NCBI RefSeq assembly: GCF_007828035.1
Contig: NZ_VITV01000007.1
Coordinates: forward strand, 186,001 to 250,000
From: Nitrospirillum amazonense
GTDB lineage: Bacteria > Pseudomonadota > Alphaproteobacteria > Azospirillales > Azospirillaceae
Length of the DNA stretch: 64,000 nucleotides
Direction of reading: 5' to 3'
The position numbers and the translations under genes were made by a program. Each line of letters opens with the position of its first letter. The stretch's first letter is position 1. The notes under the pieces were generated by a model. The model was not told where the DNA came from, did not search any database, and saw nothing but the letters and a program-made list of their open reading frames with translations. This document shows positions 19,224-28,055 of this stretch, one piece after another.

Positions 19224-20603
19224 ATGGCCGCATCCGCCCCATTAAGCATAATTCGAATTGAGGTCGACAAACTATTTGGCTATCATGATTATGTTTTGCC
19301 AAAAGAACAAAAAGATATACACAGATTCTTCATTTTATATGGAGATAACGGATCTGGAAAAACGACCATATTAAGAATTATTTATGGGCTATTAGTTCCA
19401 AAATCCGTTCCAGATGCCCGTTCATTTATTATGAGAACCACTTTTCAAAGCGTTAGAGTGTATTTAAGTGACGGAACAAAAGTCGCCGCCGAAAGGCCGA
19501 TTGGCGTCCTTAATGGGAAATTTACGTTTGTTTTAGATCAACCAGGTCGAGAGGTTGTCCGACTAGATCTTGGCTCTGATGACGACAGGCCCGTGCAGGC
19601 ACCACAATCCATTCCAGTCATTAGCGCGCTAAAAGAACTGGGGCTTTCAGTATACTTTCTCCCGGACGATCGGAAGTCAGCGGATCTGGATAGAAAGGAT
19701 ATGCGGAATGAAATCTCATTATACAGAGATGAATTGGGCAACATACAGAGATTTCCGGGAAATACTTCAGATAATCAAACACGCCATTTGGAAATCCGCC
19801 CCTCTATATCTCAGGTGTTTAGTTGGATTAGATCACAGGTAATTAAAGGATCGAGAGTCGGTGACGAAAACTCAGCCTCTATCTATCGATCAGTTATTAA
19901 CAGAATTGCAACACATACCGCTCGCAACGACGAAGAGCCTACGGATAATAAGGCTGAATTAATAAGAAGAATTGAAGACTTAGGAGCGTCTACAAAAGAT
20001 TTTTCAACGTATGGCCTGATGAGGCAATTTGATTATGAGTACTTGCTGAAGCAGATTGAATTAACTCATGGCGAGAATAGAAAATTAGTTCTGGGAATAC
20101 TTAAGCCGTACATAGATGGCATCGAAGCTAGAAAGGACGCCCTCAAGCCATCCTATGAAGCGGTTCACAGGTTTGTAAATAACGCAAATATGCTTCTCCA
20201 CCCCAAGAAAGTTATATTTAGCATAACTGAAGGATTCACCATACTGGACAAGAAAAAAAGGAAAATCAACCCAGACCTATTATCTTCTGGGGAGAAGCAA
20301 ATATTCCTTATATTTTGTCACTCCATTCTGTCCAGAAGCAGGGGCGGGATTTTCATTATAGATGAGCCGGAATTATCCCTAAATATAAAATGGCAAAGGC
20401 AAATACTCGATCGCATCAGCAATATTGCTGGCGACACGCCCATTCAATTCATACTAGCAACCCATTCTATAGATCTACTAGCCGAACACAGAAGCTCCAC
20501 CGTACAATTAAAGGATATTGTTAATGGCGACGAAAAAGAAGCAGAGGGTGAAGATTCAAGAGAATGGGAAAATGAAGAGGCAACAGATGGTGAGATTCTG
20601 TGA
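19224..20603 (+). CDS. AAA/ABC-type ATPase, AriA-like (putative PARIS defence system)
   Basis: 459-residue soluble ATPase of the AAA_15/AAA_21 (SMC/OLD-like) class. Walker A is FILYGDNGSGKTTILRIIYG near residue 40. A central insert of about 250 helical residues follows. Then come the signature LLSSGEKQIFLIF (about residue 351), Walker B GGIFIIDEPELSL and the H-loop QFILATHSIDLLAEH. The gene is much more AT-rich than its surroundings and uses A/T-ending codons, so it is probably horizontally acquired. It overlaps the next gene, which carries a DUF4435/TOPRIM-like domain. An ATPase of this kind plus DUF4435 is the composition of PARIS (AriA senses phage anti-restriction proteins and holds back the AriB nuclease). 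Other OLD-like two-gene systems are the alternative. The ATG follows TTAGAGGCAAAAA. Confidence 0.72.
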   Translation: MAASAPLSIIRIEVDKLFGYHDYVLPKEQKDIHRFFILYGDNGSGKTTILRIIYGLLVPKSVPDARSFIMRTTFQSVRVYLSDGTKVAAERPIGVLNGKFTFVLDQPGREVVRLDLGSDDDRPVQAPQSIPVISALKELGLSVYFLPDDRKSADLDRKDMRNEISLYRDELGNIQRFPGNTSDNQTRHLEIRPSISQVFSWIRSQVIKGSRVGDENSASIYRSVINRIATHTARNDEEPTDNKAELIRRIEDLGASTKDFSTYGLMRQFDYEYLLKQIELTHGENRKLVLGILKPYIDGIEARKDALKPSYEAVHRFVNNANMLLHPKKVIFSITEGFTILDKKKRKINPDLLSSGEKQIFLIFCHSILSRSRGGIFIIDEPELSLNIKWQRQILDRISNIAGDTPIQFILATHSIDLLAEHRSSTVQLKDIVNGDEKEAEGEDSREWENEEATDGEIL

Positions 20604-21486
20604 AAACATTGGAGAGGAATATAGATTCACAGTTAGCAGAATAATTGCCACCTACTCTCTTGAGCAAGACCTTCGCGATATTTTTGTCGAGGGAAAGAGC
20701 GATGTTTGCGTACTCCAAGAATATGCACGGGTCAATTCGATAAATAACAGCAAAATATATAATATAGATGATGTATTCATTCCGAATAACATGCTGAAGC
20801 CCCCTCATGGCAGTGGAAACCGAGGGAGAGTTATAGCATTGGCCGAAACGCTGTCCGAACACCCGGACCTAGGCTATGATAATGTATTCTGCCTTGCCGA
20901 TAAGGATTTGGATCAACTCGAAGATATTCCGCCATACAGGCGATTATGGTTAACAGAGTTTACTTGTTTGGAAGCCTATATTTTTACAAATGAAATTACA
21001 ATGCAAATTATCAATACATTCTTCTGCAAGAAGATAGATCATGACAATGTACGGGAAATAATGAGAACTTGTGTGTACTTGTATTTTGCTCGAAAATACA
21101 AAAAAGATAAAGCACCCTCATTGTCTTGGGTTGACCCAAGCAATTCAATTTCCATGGAAGGGGCAAGCCTGATTTTTGATAGTTCAAATTTCTTAGAAAG
21201 AATGCTGACGAACCAAGGCATGGCCCATCTGACTGAGGATGCCAAAGAGACAATAGCCAGAATGACTGATAGTCACAATACTGACGCTAGGTATGCGATA
21301 CATAAAGATGACTACTTCAGAGTTATCTGCCGATATGCCAAACTCAAAAGATGCGATGCCAACCTATGCAAGCCTGAGGTATTTAGCAGAGTCGCTCTCT
21401 CACACATTTTAAATGGATCATCTAAATATTCAACATTCCAAAAATACCTTGAGTGGGCAAAACCAAGCCAGGGAGCCCGTCCATGA
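20587..21486 (+). CDS. DUF4435/TOPRIM-like effector, AriB-like (putative PARIS toxin)
   Basis: 299-residue product with the TOPRIM-type pattern: a glutamate in DIFVEGKSDVCVLQEY (about residue 35) and a DxD in VFCLADKDLDQLEDI (about residue 99). These are the metal-binding residues expected in DUF4435 nucleases such as AriB, where the N-terminal glutamate is catalytic. In PARIS the released AriB cleaves host tRNA and stops phage growth. I choose the ATG at 20587 because AAGAGG lies six bases before it and the N-terminus then resembles the family; ATGs at 20524 and 20572 are alternatives. It overlaps the ATPase gene by 17 bp and, by ATGA, the following phosphatase gene. It is AT-rich until the last few codons, which marks the right edge of the acquired segment. 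Confidence 0.7.
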   Translation: MVRFCENIGEEYRFTVSRIIATYSLEQDLRDIFVEGKSDVCVLQEYARVNSINNSKIYNIDDVFIPNNMLKPPHGSGNRGRVIALAETLSEHPDLGYDNVFCLADKDLDQLEDIPPYRRLWLTEFTCLEAYIFTNEITMQIINTFFCKKIDHDNVREIMRTCVYLYFARKYKKDKAPSLSWVDPSNSISMEGASLIFDSSNFLERMLTNQGMAHLTEDAKETIARMTDSHNTDARYAIHKDDYFRVICRYAKLKRCDANLCKPEVFSRVALSHILNGSSKYSTFQKYLEWAKPSQGARP

Positions 21487-22052
21487 GCAAACTGACCCTC
21501 TACTTCATCCGCCATGCCGAAAAGCCTGAGGAAACCTGGCCCGGTCCTGGCCTTACCTTGGACGGCAAGAAGGACAAGGAGTCCCTGGTCATCCGCGGCT
21601 GGCAGCGGGCGGGGGCCTGGGCGGCGTTGTTCGGGGCGGGGCTGGAGGGCAGCACCTATGCCAAGCCGGCGGCGGTGTATGCGGCGACGCCAGGGACCAC
21701 GGTGAACAAGGGGCCCAGCAAGCGGCCGTTCGAGACGGCCTCGCCCCTGGCGGCGCGCCTGGGGCTGGAAGTGCCCAACACCACCTACGGCAAAGGGCAG
21801 GAGGCGGCGCTGGTCAAGGAGCTGCTGACCCTGTCCGGCGTGGTGCTGGTGTGCTGGGAGCATCAGGCCATCGTGGAGAGCATCATCCCCCTGCTGCCCG
21901 TCCGCCGGGGCAAGCCGCCCACCGCCTGGCCGGAGGACCGCTTCGACGTCGTGCTGCGCTTCAAGCGCAAGGAGGGCGGCAAGGGCGACGGCTTCGCCTT
22001 CAAGGAGCTGTATCCCCGCCTGCTGGCCGGGGACTCCGATACGCCCCTGTGA
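21483..22052 (+). CDS. Histidine phosphatase family protein
   Basis: 189 residues with the phosphohistidine loop LYFIRHAEKPEE at the N-terminus and a second histidine in LVCWEHQAIVESI, the pattern of the branch-1 histidine phosphatase (phosphoglycerate-mutase-like) superfamily. The substrate is unknown; small members act on phosphoproteins, sugar phosphates or other phosphomonoesters. The ATG overlaps the stop of the AT-rich DUF4435 gene, but codon use is that of the host. GGGAG lies eight bases before the ATG, so the island appears to have been joined right at this gene's ribosome site. Whether it works with the defence pair is unknown; I think it is a host gene. Confidence 0.82.
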   Translation: MSKLTLYFIRHAEKPEETWPGPGLTLDGKKDKESLVIRGWQRAGAWAALFGAGLEGSTYAKPAAVYAATPGTTVNKGPSKRPFETASPLAARLGLEVPNTTYGKGQEAALVKELLTLSGVVLVCWEHQAIVESIIPLLPVRRGKPPTAWPEDRFDVVLRFKRKEGGKGDGFAFKELYPRLLAGDSDTPL

Positions 22053-22079
22053 AACGCCTCACCGTACGGGGCGCGCCCA

Positions 22080-22967
22080 TCAGAGGGACGCGCCGGTGAT
22101 GCCGGCCACGATGCCCGGCCACCAATAATCGGCGGTGAAGGAGCAGGTGGCGACGATCACGAAGGCCGCCGTCGCCAGGAGCACGACGGTGGCGGCGTAG
22201 GCCAGCGGCCCGTCGGCCCGTGACCCGTTGGCCAGTGACCCGTTGTTGGACTGGGCGCGATAGGAGCGGATGGCCAGTTCGGCCACCGCCAGGTTGGGCA
22301 CGTAGAAGAAGAACACCATCACCGCGTCGAACCAGCCGGTGAAATGGCTGGTGTGGCCCAGCCGGCCCATGGTCAGGAACCAGAAGCCGTATTCGATGCG
22401 ATACAGCCAGGAACCGACCGTCAGCGCGAACAGGCGGATGGCCCAGGCGCGGTGCTGGTCATACCGGCGGGCGCGGGCATGCGCGTAGGCCAGCACCGCC
22501 GCCAGCGACATCAGCGCGCCGTAGGTGCCGAAGCCCAGGTTCATCATCGTGCCGCCGAGCGTACCGGTGGTGAGGCCGTAGGCCAGGCCGCCCAGCCCGG
22601 CGAAACCGGCGCACATCACATACAGCCGCCCCAGCCAGCGGTGCAGCCCCGGCACCGCGCGCCGGACACCGCCCATCAGCTGGATGGGGCCCAGCAACAG
22701 CAGGATGCCGCCGGCGATGAAATGCGCGCCGATGGCGGCCGTGGCCACCGGCGCGCCAGCGTCGTGCAGGGCCGGCAACGACTCATTCCACCGGGCGGCC
22801 GTGCCGTTGACCGCGGTGCCGCCGAAGAAGGCCAGGATGTAGGCGCCGAAGATGGCGCCGCTGGCCCAGGTGACCGCGACCAGCTGCCTCATGCTCCAGC
22901 GCAACGCCCGGCCCCCAAGTTCAGCGCCCGCCCCCCGGACGGCGACCGCGTCCAATGCCGCTGTCAT
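22080..22967 (-). CDS. DUF2306-type multi-pass membrane protein
   Basis: 295-residue inner-membrane protein with about seven hydrophobic segments, including VTWASGAIFGAYILAFF, AAIGAHFIAGGILLLLGPIQL, LYVMCAGFAGLGGLAYGLT and a C-terminal TVVLLATAAFVIVA. The segment PGLHRWLGRLYVMCA and the later DQHRAWAIRLFALT are typical of DUF2306 proteins, whose histidines may bind haem. Function is not known. The ATG preceded by GGGGGGAG is chosen over an upstream TTG. It converges with the phosphatase gene, 27 bp between stops, and has a small direct repeat (CCCGTTGGCCAGTGACCCGTTG region near 22220) coding for a loop. Confidence 0.72.
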   Translation of the reverse strand: MTAALDAVAVRGAGAELGGRALRWSMRQLVAVTWASGAIFGAYILAFFGGTAVNGTAARWNESLPALHDAGAPVATAAIGAHFIAGGILLLLGPIQLMGGVRRAVPGLHRWLGRLYVMCAGFAGLGGLAYGLTTGTLGGTMMNLGFGTYGALMSLAAVLAYAHARARRYDQHRAWAIRLFALTVGSWLYRIEYGFWFLTMGRLGHTSHFTGWFDAVMVFFFYVPNLAVAELAIRSYRAQSNNGSLANGSRADGPLAYAATVVLLATAAFVIVATCSFTADYWWPGIVAGITGASL

Positions 22968-23146
22968 GGCTCCCCCCAATCAATACATGCGCTCGCCTGA
23001 ATACGCGCCCGCCTGAGGCGCCGAGCGAGCCGAACATTCCTCTTTTCCGTGTATGGATAGGCTGTCAAAAGTCAAGCCTGGGCCGCCATGCCGACGGCGT
23101 TGGTCCATCGCCCGATGATGTCCACCCACGGATGAAGGTTTAACGC

Positions 23147-25054
23147 ATGAGCATGGGGATTTCCTGCCTGGCCGATGTCGAGCGTATCGAGGCGGTCCCG
23201 CTGGCCGAGCGGAACCTGCCGGCGAACAGCTATGAGATGATCGCCACCGGCGCCGCCTTGAACCCCGATGCGCCCGCCTTGTCCTTTTTCCTGCGCACCC
23301 GGGACCAGGCGCGACCCTACACCCTGACCCATCGCGCGCTGCTGGCCCGGATCACCCAGGCCGCCCACATGTTCCGCCACCTGGGGATAGGCCGGGGCGA
23401 CGCGGTGGCCATCCTGCTGCCCAACCTGATCGAAACCCACCTGGCCATCTGGGGGGCGGAAACGGCGGGCATCGCCTTCCCCATAAACCCGCTGCTGGAG
23501 GCCGACCAGATCGCCGCCCTGCTGCGGGCGGCGGATGCCAGGCTGCTGGTCACCCTGGGCCCGGCGCCGGGCAGCGCCCTCTGGGAAAAGGCCTGCGCGG
23601 CCCTGGTGGAGGCGCCCTCGGTGCGCCAGATCCTGACCGTCGATCCCCTGCGCTATCTGCGCTCCCCCCTGGCGCCCATCGCCCGGCTGCTGGCGGCCCG
23701 GCGGCTGCGCGCCACCCGCCTGGATGTGCCCGTCCAGGACATGACGCGCGCACTGAAGCGCCACGAGGGCGGACGGCTGACCTTCGCCGCCCCCGCCGCC
23801 ACGGACATCGCCTCCTACTTCGCCACCGGCGGCACCACCGGCCTGCCCAAGATCGCCCGTCGCACCCATCACAGCGAGGTGTTCGACAGCTGGGCCATGA
23901 ACCAGGTGCTGGGCGGGACCGCGGCGCAGCCGGTATTCTTCTGCGGGCTGCCCCTGTTCCACGTCAATGGACAGCTGGTGACGGGGCTGGCGCCGCTGGG
24001 GCGCGGCGGGCATGTCGTCATCGGCACGCCCCAGGGCTATCGCGGCGAGGGCGTGCTGCGCCACTTCTGGGAGATCGTGGAGCGGCACCGCATCGCCTTC
24101 TTCTCCGGTGTGCCCACCGTCTATTCGACGCTGCTGGAACAGCCGGTGGAGGGGCATGACCTGTCCAGCCTGGAACTGGGCATGTGCGGGGCCGCGCCCA
24201 TGCCGGTTGAGCTGTTCCGCCGCTTCGAACAGGCGACGGGCGTGCGCATCCTGGAAGGCTATGGCCTGACCGAGGGGGCCTGCACCTCCAGCGTCAATCC
24301 GCCGGCCGGGGAACGCCGCGTCGGCTCCATCGGCTTGCGCCTGCCCTATCAACGGATGAAGGTGGTCATCCTGGACGACCAGGGCGGTTATGTCCGCGAT
24401 GCCGCCGTGGGTGAGGTTGGGATCGTCGCGCTGAACGGCCCCAATGTCTTCGAGGGCTATACCGACCCAGCCCGGGAAGGCGGCACCTGGCTGGCCATCG
24501 CCGGTGAGCGCTGGCTGAACACGGGGGATCTGGGCCGGCAGGATGCCGACGGCTATTTCTGGCTGACCGGCCGCCGCAAGGAACTGATCATCCGGGGCGG
24601 CCACAACATCGACCCCGGCGTGATCCAGGAGGCCCTGGCCGCACATCCGGCGGTGGCGATGACGGCGGCGGTGGGCCGGCCCGACGCGCACGCCGGTGAG
24701 TTGCCCGTCGCCTATGTCCAGTTGCGTGCCACCGCGACCGCCACCAGCGAGGAGCTGCTGGCCCACGCCTGCGCCCTCATTCCGGAACGGGCCGCCTGGC
24801 CCAAGGCGGTGCGCGTCCTGGACGCCCTGCCGCTGACCAGCGTCGGCAAGGTCTTCAAGCCGACCCTGGTGGGGTACGAGATCGCCGACGTCGTCCGGCA
24901 GGAGGGCAAGACCGCGGGCCTGGACCATATCGAGGTCGACGTCGTGCTGGATCCGGATCGCGGCCTGCTGGCCCGGATCAGGGCCCAGGGTGACAGGCAG
25001 GCGCTCGGCCGGCTTCTGGGCCGTTATACCTTTGCCCATGAAATCACAGACTGA
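23147..25054 (+). CDS. AMP-binding acyl-CoA synthetase
   Basis: 635-residue adenylate-forming enzyme expected to activate a carboxylic acid to its CoA thioester using ATP. Motifs: the phosphate loop YFATGGTTGLPKIARRTH (A3), the A5 motif EGYGLTEGACTSS, the A7/A8 region WLNTGDLGRQDADGYFWLTGR followed by RRKELIIRGGHNIDPG, and near the end the catalytic lysine in LTSVGKVFKP. The substrate acid cannot be told; the family spans fatty, aromatic and dicarboxylic acids. A ribosome site AAGGTTTAACGC precedes the ATG. It stands alone between a divergent DUF2306 gene and the convergent lactate permease. Confidence 0.88.
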   Translation: MSMGISCLADVERIEAVPLAERNLPANSYEMIATGAALNPDAPALSFFLRTRDQARPYTLTHRALLARITQAAHMFRHLGIGRGDAVAILLPNLIETHLAIWGAETAGIAFPINPLLEADQIAALLRAADARLLVTLGPAPGSALWEKACAALVEAPSVRQILTVDPLRYLRSPLAPIARLLAARRLRATRLDVPVQDMTRALKRHEGGRLTFAAPAATDIASYFATGGTTGLPKIARRTHHSEVFDSWAMNQVLGGTAAQPVFFCGLPLFHVNGQLVTGLAPLGRGGHVVIGTPQGYRGEGVLRHFWEIVERHRIAFFSGVPTVYSTLLEQPVEGHDLSSLELGMCGAAPMPVELFRRFEQATGVRILEGYGLTEGACTSSVNPPAGERRVGSIGLRLPYQRMKVVILDDQGGYVRDAAVGEVGIVALNGPNVFEGYTDPAREGGTWLAIAGERWLNTGDLGRQDADGYFWLTGRRKELIIRGGHNIDPGVIQEALAAHPAVAMTAAVGRPDAHAGELPVAYVQLRATATATSEELLAHACALIPERAAWPKAVRVLDALPLTSVGKVFKPTLVGYEIADVVRQEGKTAGLDHIEVDVVLDPDRGLLARIRAQGDRQALGRLLGRYTFAHEITD

Positions 25055-25058
25055 TTCC

Positions 25059-25088
25059 AGAAAGAAACCCGGCGGATCGACCGCCGGG
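25059..25088 (-). terminator. Rho-independent terminator of lldP
   Basis: Perfect 8-bp stem CCCGGCGG/CCGCCGGG with a 5-base loop; on the minus strand it is followed by TTTCTTTC. It lies about 30 bp after the lldP stop and could also slow read-through from the convergent acyl-CoA synthetase gene. Confidence 0.7.
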
Positions 25089-25116
25089 GCTGGGAGGCTA
25101 CGGGGATAATACGGAC

Positions 25117-26766
25117 TTACTGCGGGATCATGCCGGTGAAGACATAGGCCTGCAGCAGGGTGATCACGCCCACGATGCAGACGAAGAAGAGGCTGTGCTT
25201 CAGCGTGAAGCGCAGCAGGTTGGACTCGCTGCCCACCAGGCCCACGGCGGCGCAGGCCACCGCGATGCTTTGCGGGGAGATCATCTTGCCGGTGACGCCA
25301 CCGGAACTGTTAGCGGCCACCAGCAACAGGTCGGAGACGCCCAGCTGCTGCGCCGTCGTGGCCTGCAGCGCCCCGAACAGGGCGTTGCTTGATGTGTCCG
25401 ACCCGGTCAGGAACACGCCCAGCCAGCCCAGGATGGGGGAGAAGAAGGGGAAGCCCCTGCCCGCCTCCGCCAAGGTCAGCGCCAGGGTGGAGGACAGGCC
25501 GGAATAGTTGGCGATGTAGGCGAAGGCCAGCACGGCGCCGATCGTGTACATGGGCCATTTCAGCTCCGCCAGCGTCTCCCCGAACGCGGCCAGCGCCTTG
25601 CCCGGGCCATAGCGCAGCACCACCATGCTGAGGATGGCGGAGATGAGGATGGCGGTGCCGGTGGCGGCCAGCAGGTCCAGCTTGTACTGCGCGGCGTAGG
25701 GGGTGGCGGCCTTGACGATGGGGGCCACCTTGGTCACGGCGTTGTGCAGGCTGGGCACGTCGAACAGAAACACCGTGTCCACCAGGGCGCCGCCCTTGGC
25801 GAACAGGGCCTTGAAGGGCTTCAGGCTCCAGATCGTCACGATGACGGTGAGGATGAGGAAGGGCGACCACGCCTTCAGGATCTGGCCGCCGGTATAGGCG
25901 TGCGCGCCGCGCTCCTCCGCCGTCTCCTGGTCCTTGAAGCGGAAGATGGTCTTGGGCTTCCAGAACTTCAGGAACACCGTCAGGCACAGCAGGCTGATGA
26001 GGGCCGAGATGATGTCCGGCAGCTCGGCCCCGATGTAGTTGGAGGTGAAGTACTGGCTGATGGCGAAGCTGAACCCCGTCACCAGGATGGCGGGCCAGGT
26101 TTCCTTCACGCCCTTGGCCCCGTCCATGATGAACACCAGCCAGAAGGGCACGAACACCGACAGGGCCGGCAACTGCCGCCCCGTCATGGCCGCCACCTTG
26201 TAGACGTCCAGACCCGACACCTGGGCGCCGACGATGATGGGCGTGCCCATGGCGCCGAAGGCCACGGGTGCCGTGTTGGCGATGAGGCAGAGGCCGGCAG
26301 CGTAGAGCGGGTTGAAGCCCAGCCCGGCCAGGATGGCGGCGGTGATGGCCACCGGCGCGCCGAAGCCGGCCGCCCCCTCCAGGAAGGCGCCGAAGGCGAA
26401 GCCCACCATCAGCATCTGCAGCCGCTGGTCCTCGGTGATCGAAATGACGCTGGCGCGGATGATGTCGAACTGCCCCGTCTTCACCGTGATCTTGTACAGG
26501 AAGACGGCCGCCACGATGATCCAGGCGATGGGCCATAGGCCGTAGAAGAAGCCGTAGACCACGGCGGCGATGGCCGAGGACGCCGGCATGCCATAGGCCG
26601 CGATGGCGATGATCAGAGCCAGCAGCACGGTCAGCGTGCCGGCGACGTAGCCCTTCAGCCGCAGCACGGCCAGCGCCACGAAAAAGAAAACGATGGGCAG
26701 CACCGCGACCAACGCGGACACCACCATGTTCCCAAACGGGTCATAGACCTGGACCCAAGGCTGCAT
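25117..26766 (-). CDS. lldP: L-lactate permease
   Basis: 549-residue inner-membrane proton symporter for L-lactate (also D-lactate and glycolate in relatives), of the LctP family whose members are about 550 residues. It has 12-14 hydrophobic helices, the N-terminus [13 protein letters not shown] typical of LldP, and the conserved [20 protein letters not shown] and [18 protein letters not shown] regions. The strong ribosome site AGGGGGGAAGG fixes the ATG. It is divergent from lutABC-dld; a palindromic operator lies in each half of the 500-bp intergenic region, so uptake and oxidation are probably co-induced. Confidence 0.95.
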   Translation of the reverse strand: MQPWVQVYDPFGNMVVSALVAVLPIVFFFVALAVLRLKGYVAGTLTVLLALIIAIAAYGMPASSAIAAVVYGFFYGLWPIAWIIVAAVFLYKITVKTGQFDIIRASVISITEDQRLQMLMVGFAFGAFLEGAAGFGAPVAITAAILAGLGFNPLYAAGLCLIANTAPVAFGAMGTPIIVGAQVSGLDVYKVAAMTGRQLPALSVFVPFWLVFIMDGAKGVKETWPAILVTGFSFAISQYFTSNYIGAELPDIISALISLLCLTVFLKFWKPKTIFRFKDQETAEERGAHAYTGGQILKAWSPFLILTVIVTIWSLKPFKALFAKGGALVDTVFLFDVPSLHNAVTKVAPIVKAATPYAAQYKLDLLAATGTAILISAILSMVVLRYGPGKALAAFGETLAELKWPMYTIGAVLAFAYIANYSGLSSTLALTLAEAGRGFPFFSPILGWLGVFLTGSDTSSNALFGALQATTAQQLGVSDLLLVAANSSGGVTGKMISPQSIAVACAAVGLVGSESNLLRFTLKHSLFFVCIVGVITLLQAYVFTGMIPQ

Positions 26767-26936
26767 GGCCTTCCCCCCTATTTGTTGTCGTGTCGAAACC
26801 AGGCGGAACGCGTAAGGCGGCGCGGGTTGGGGATGCCGCCGGTGCCCGCCGGCGTTCTGTCGTCCTCCCCACGCGGCTGGTGTCGGTCAGGCGCGCATAT
26901 TCAGGCGTCCCGGGTATTGCCCGGGTTGATGTCTCC

Positions 26937-26957
26937 TTGGTCAAATTACTGTACCAT
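26937..26957. promoter_or_regulatory. Candidate LldR-type operator, lldP side
   Basis: TTGGTCAAATTACTGTACCAT has the same GGTCAA-N5-TGTACC/TTGACC layout as the sites at 16378 and 27153. Read on the opposite strand it matches 17 of 21 positions with the lut-side site. It lies about 170 bp upstream of lldP. A nearby CCCGGGTATTGCCCGGG inverted repeat at about 26908-26925 could be a leader hairpin in the lldP transcript. Confidence 0.55.
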
Positions 26958-27152
26958 GGACATAATGATGGATAACCCGCGCGCCGGGCGGGCGCAAACG
27001 GAAAAGATGGCCCTAATCCAAGGTCTTGGTTAACCCGGTTACGTGTCGGCCGATCCGCCTAGGGGAGAAATCCGGCCGAGGCCGCCGGGATTAAGCCGCT
27101 GAATGATTTGACCTTCCCTTGCACCGGAGGGGCGACCATTGCCGATCCCTAT

Positions 27153-27173
27153 TTGGTAAAATGATTTGACCAA
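27153..27173. promoter_or_regulatory. Candidate LldR-type operator, lut side
   Basis: TTGGTAAAATGATTTGACCAA is a 21-bp near-perfect palindrome (10-1-10, one mismatch), 90 bp upstream of lutA. Extra half-sites ATTTGACC at 27106-27113 and TTGGTAAAAT at 27183-27192 flank it. The rest of the 26767-27263 region shows no gene that I can support. Confidence 0.6.
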
Positions 27174-27263
27174 GACTACTCCTTGGTAAAATATGGCGCC
27201 GACAATTTCCCCAGGGCAAAGGCAAGCCGGCCCCGGGGGCAGCATCCTGGGAGGGACGGGCCT

Positions 27264-28055
27264 TTGACCACCACGAACCTGGCCGCCACGAATACGGCCG
27301 CCGCCGCAAGGCCGGCGGCCCGGCCGGATACGGTCTATTTCTTCGGCACCTGCCTGGTGGACATGCTGTACCCGGAGGCCGGGCTGGCCGGCATGGACCT
27401 GCTGCGCCACGCCGGCGTGCACGTGGTGTTCCCGGAGGGGCAGAGCTGCTGCGGCCAGCCGGCGCGCAATTCCGGCTATGTGGAGGAGGCGCGCGAGGTG
27501 GCGCGGGCGCAGCTGGACGCCTTTCCCAGCGACATTCCCATCGTGGTGCCCTCCGGCTCCTGCGCCGGCATGATGAAGACCCACTACGCCCACCTGTTCG
27601 AGGGCGATCCCGACCAGCCGCGCGCCATCGCCTTCGCCGCCCGCATCCATGAGCTGACGGCCTTCTTCGTCAACGTGCTGGGCGTCAAACTGGCGGACAA
27701 GGGCGCGCCCGTCACCGTCACCTGGCACCCGTCCTGCCATTCCCTGCGCGAGATGGGCGTGAGCGAGGAACCCAAGGCCCTGCTGCGCCAGCTGGCCAAT
27801 GTCACCCTGGTGGAAAACAAGCGGGAGCGGGAGTGCTGCGGCTTCGGCGGCACCTTCGCCGTGCGCCAGGCGGCCGTGTCCACCGCCATGGTGTCGGACA
27901 AGCTGGCCAGCGTGCGGGAGACCGGCGCCGGCACCCTGCTGTCGGGCGACTGCGGCTGCCTGATGAACATCGGCGGGCATGCCGAGAAGGCGGGCGATGG
28001 CATCCGCTGCCGCCACATCGCGGAATTCCTGATGGAGCGCTGTCATGGCGGCTGA
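27264..28055 (+). CDS. lutA: LutA, L-lactate oxidation Fe-S oxidoreductase subunit
   Basis: 263-residue (Fe-S)-binding protein with two CCG (cysteine-rich) domains: FPEGQSCCGQPARNSGY near residue 60 and RERECCGFGGTFAVRQ near residue 190, with further cysteines in SGSCAGMMKTHY and WHPSCHSL. LutABC together oxidise L-lactate to pyruvate. A TTG start is proposed because GGGAGGGACGGG lies just before it and no ATG is near; the conserved part begins only at about residue 22 (VYFFGTCLVDMLYP), so a short uncertainty remains. The stop overlaps lutB by 11 bp. Confidence 0.93.
   Translation: MTTTNLAATNTAAAARPAARPDTVYFFGTCLVDMLYPEAGLAGMDLLRHAGVHVVFPEGQSCCGQPARNSGYVEEAREVARAQLDAFPSDIPIVVPSGSCAGMMKTHYAHLFEGDPDQPRAIAFAARIHELTAFFVNVLGVKLADKGAPVTVTWHPSCHSLREMGVSEEPKALLRQLANVTLVENKRERECCGFGGTFAVRQAAVSTAMVSDKLASVRETGAGTLLSGDCGCLMNIGGHAEKAGDGIRCRHIAEFLMERCHGG

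Noticed and set aside
17244-21482. A prophage or integrative element between the regulator and the phosphatase gene
   Set aside because: No integrase, transposase, tRNA or perfect short flanking repeat is visible; only the diverged direct repeat and base composition point to acquisition.
19224-21486. OLD-family/Gabija or plain DNA repair pair instead of PARIS
   Set aside because: Gabija has the TOPRIM fused to the ATPase and a UvrD-like partner; here the TOPRIM-like domain is a separate DUF4435-type protein. It is not excluded completely and is kept as the alternative.
26741-26944. Small minus-strand frame between lldP and lutA
   Set aside because: Starts at a TTG inside the operator, overlaps lldP in another frame and resembles nothing; the region is better read as regulatory leader.
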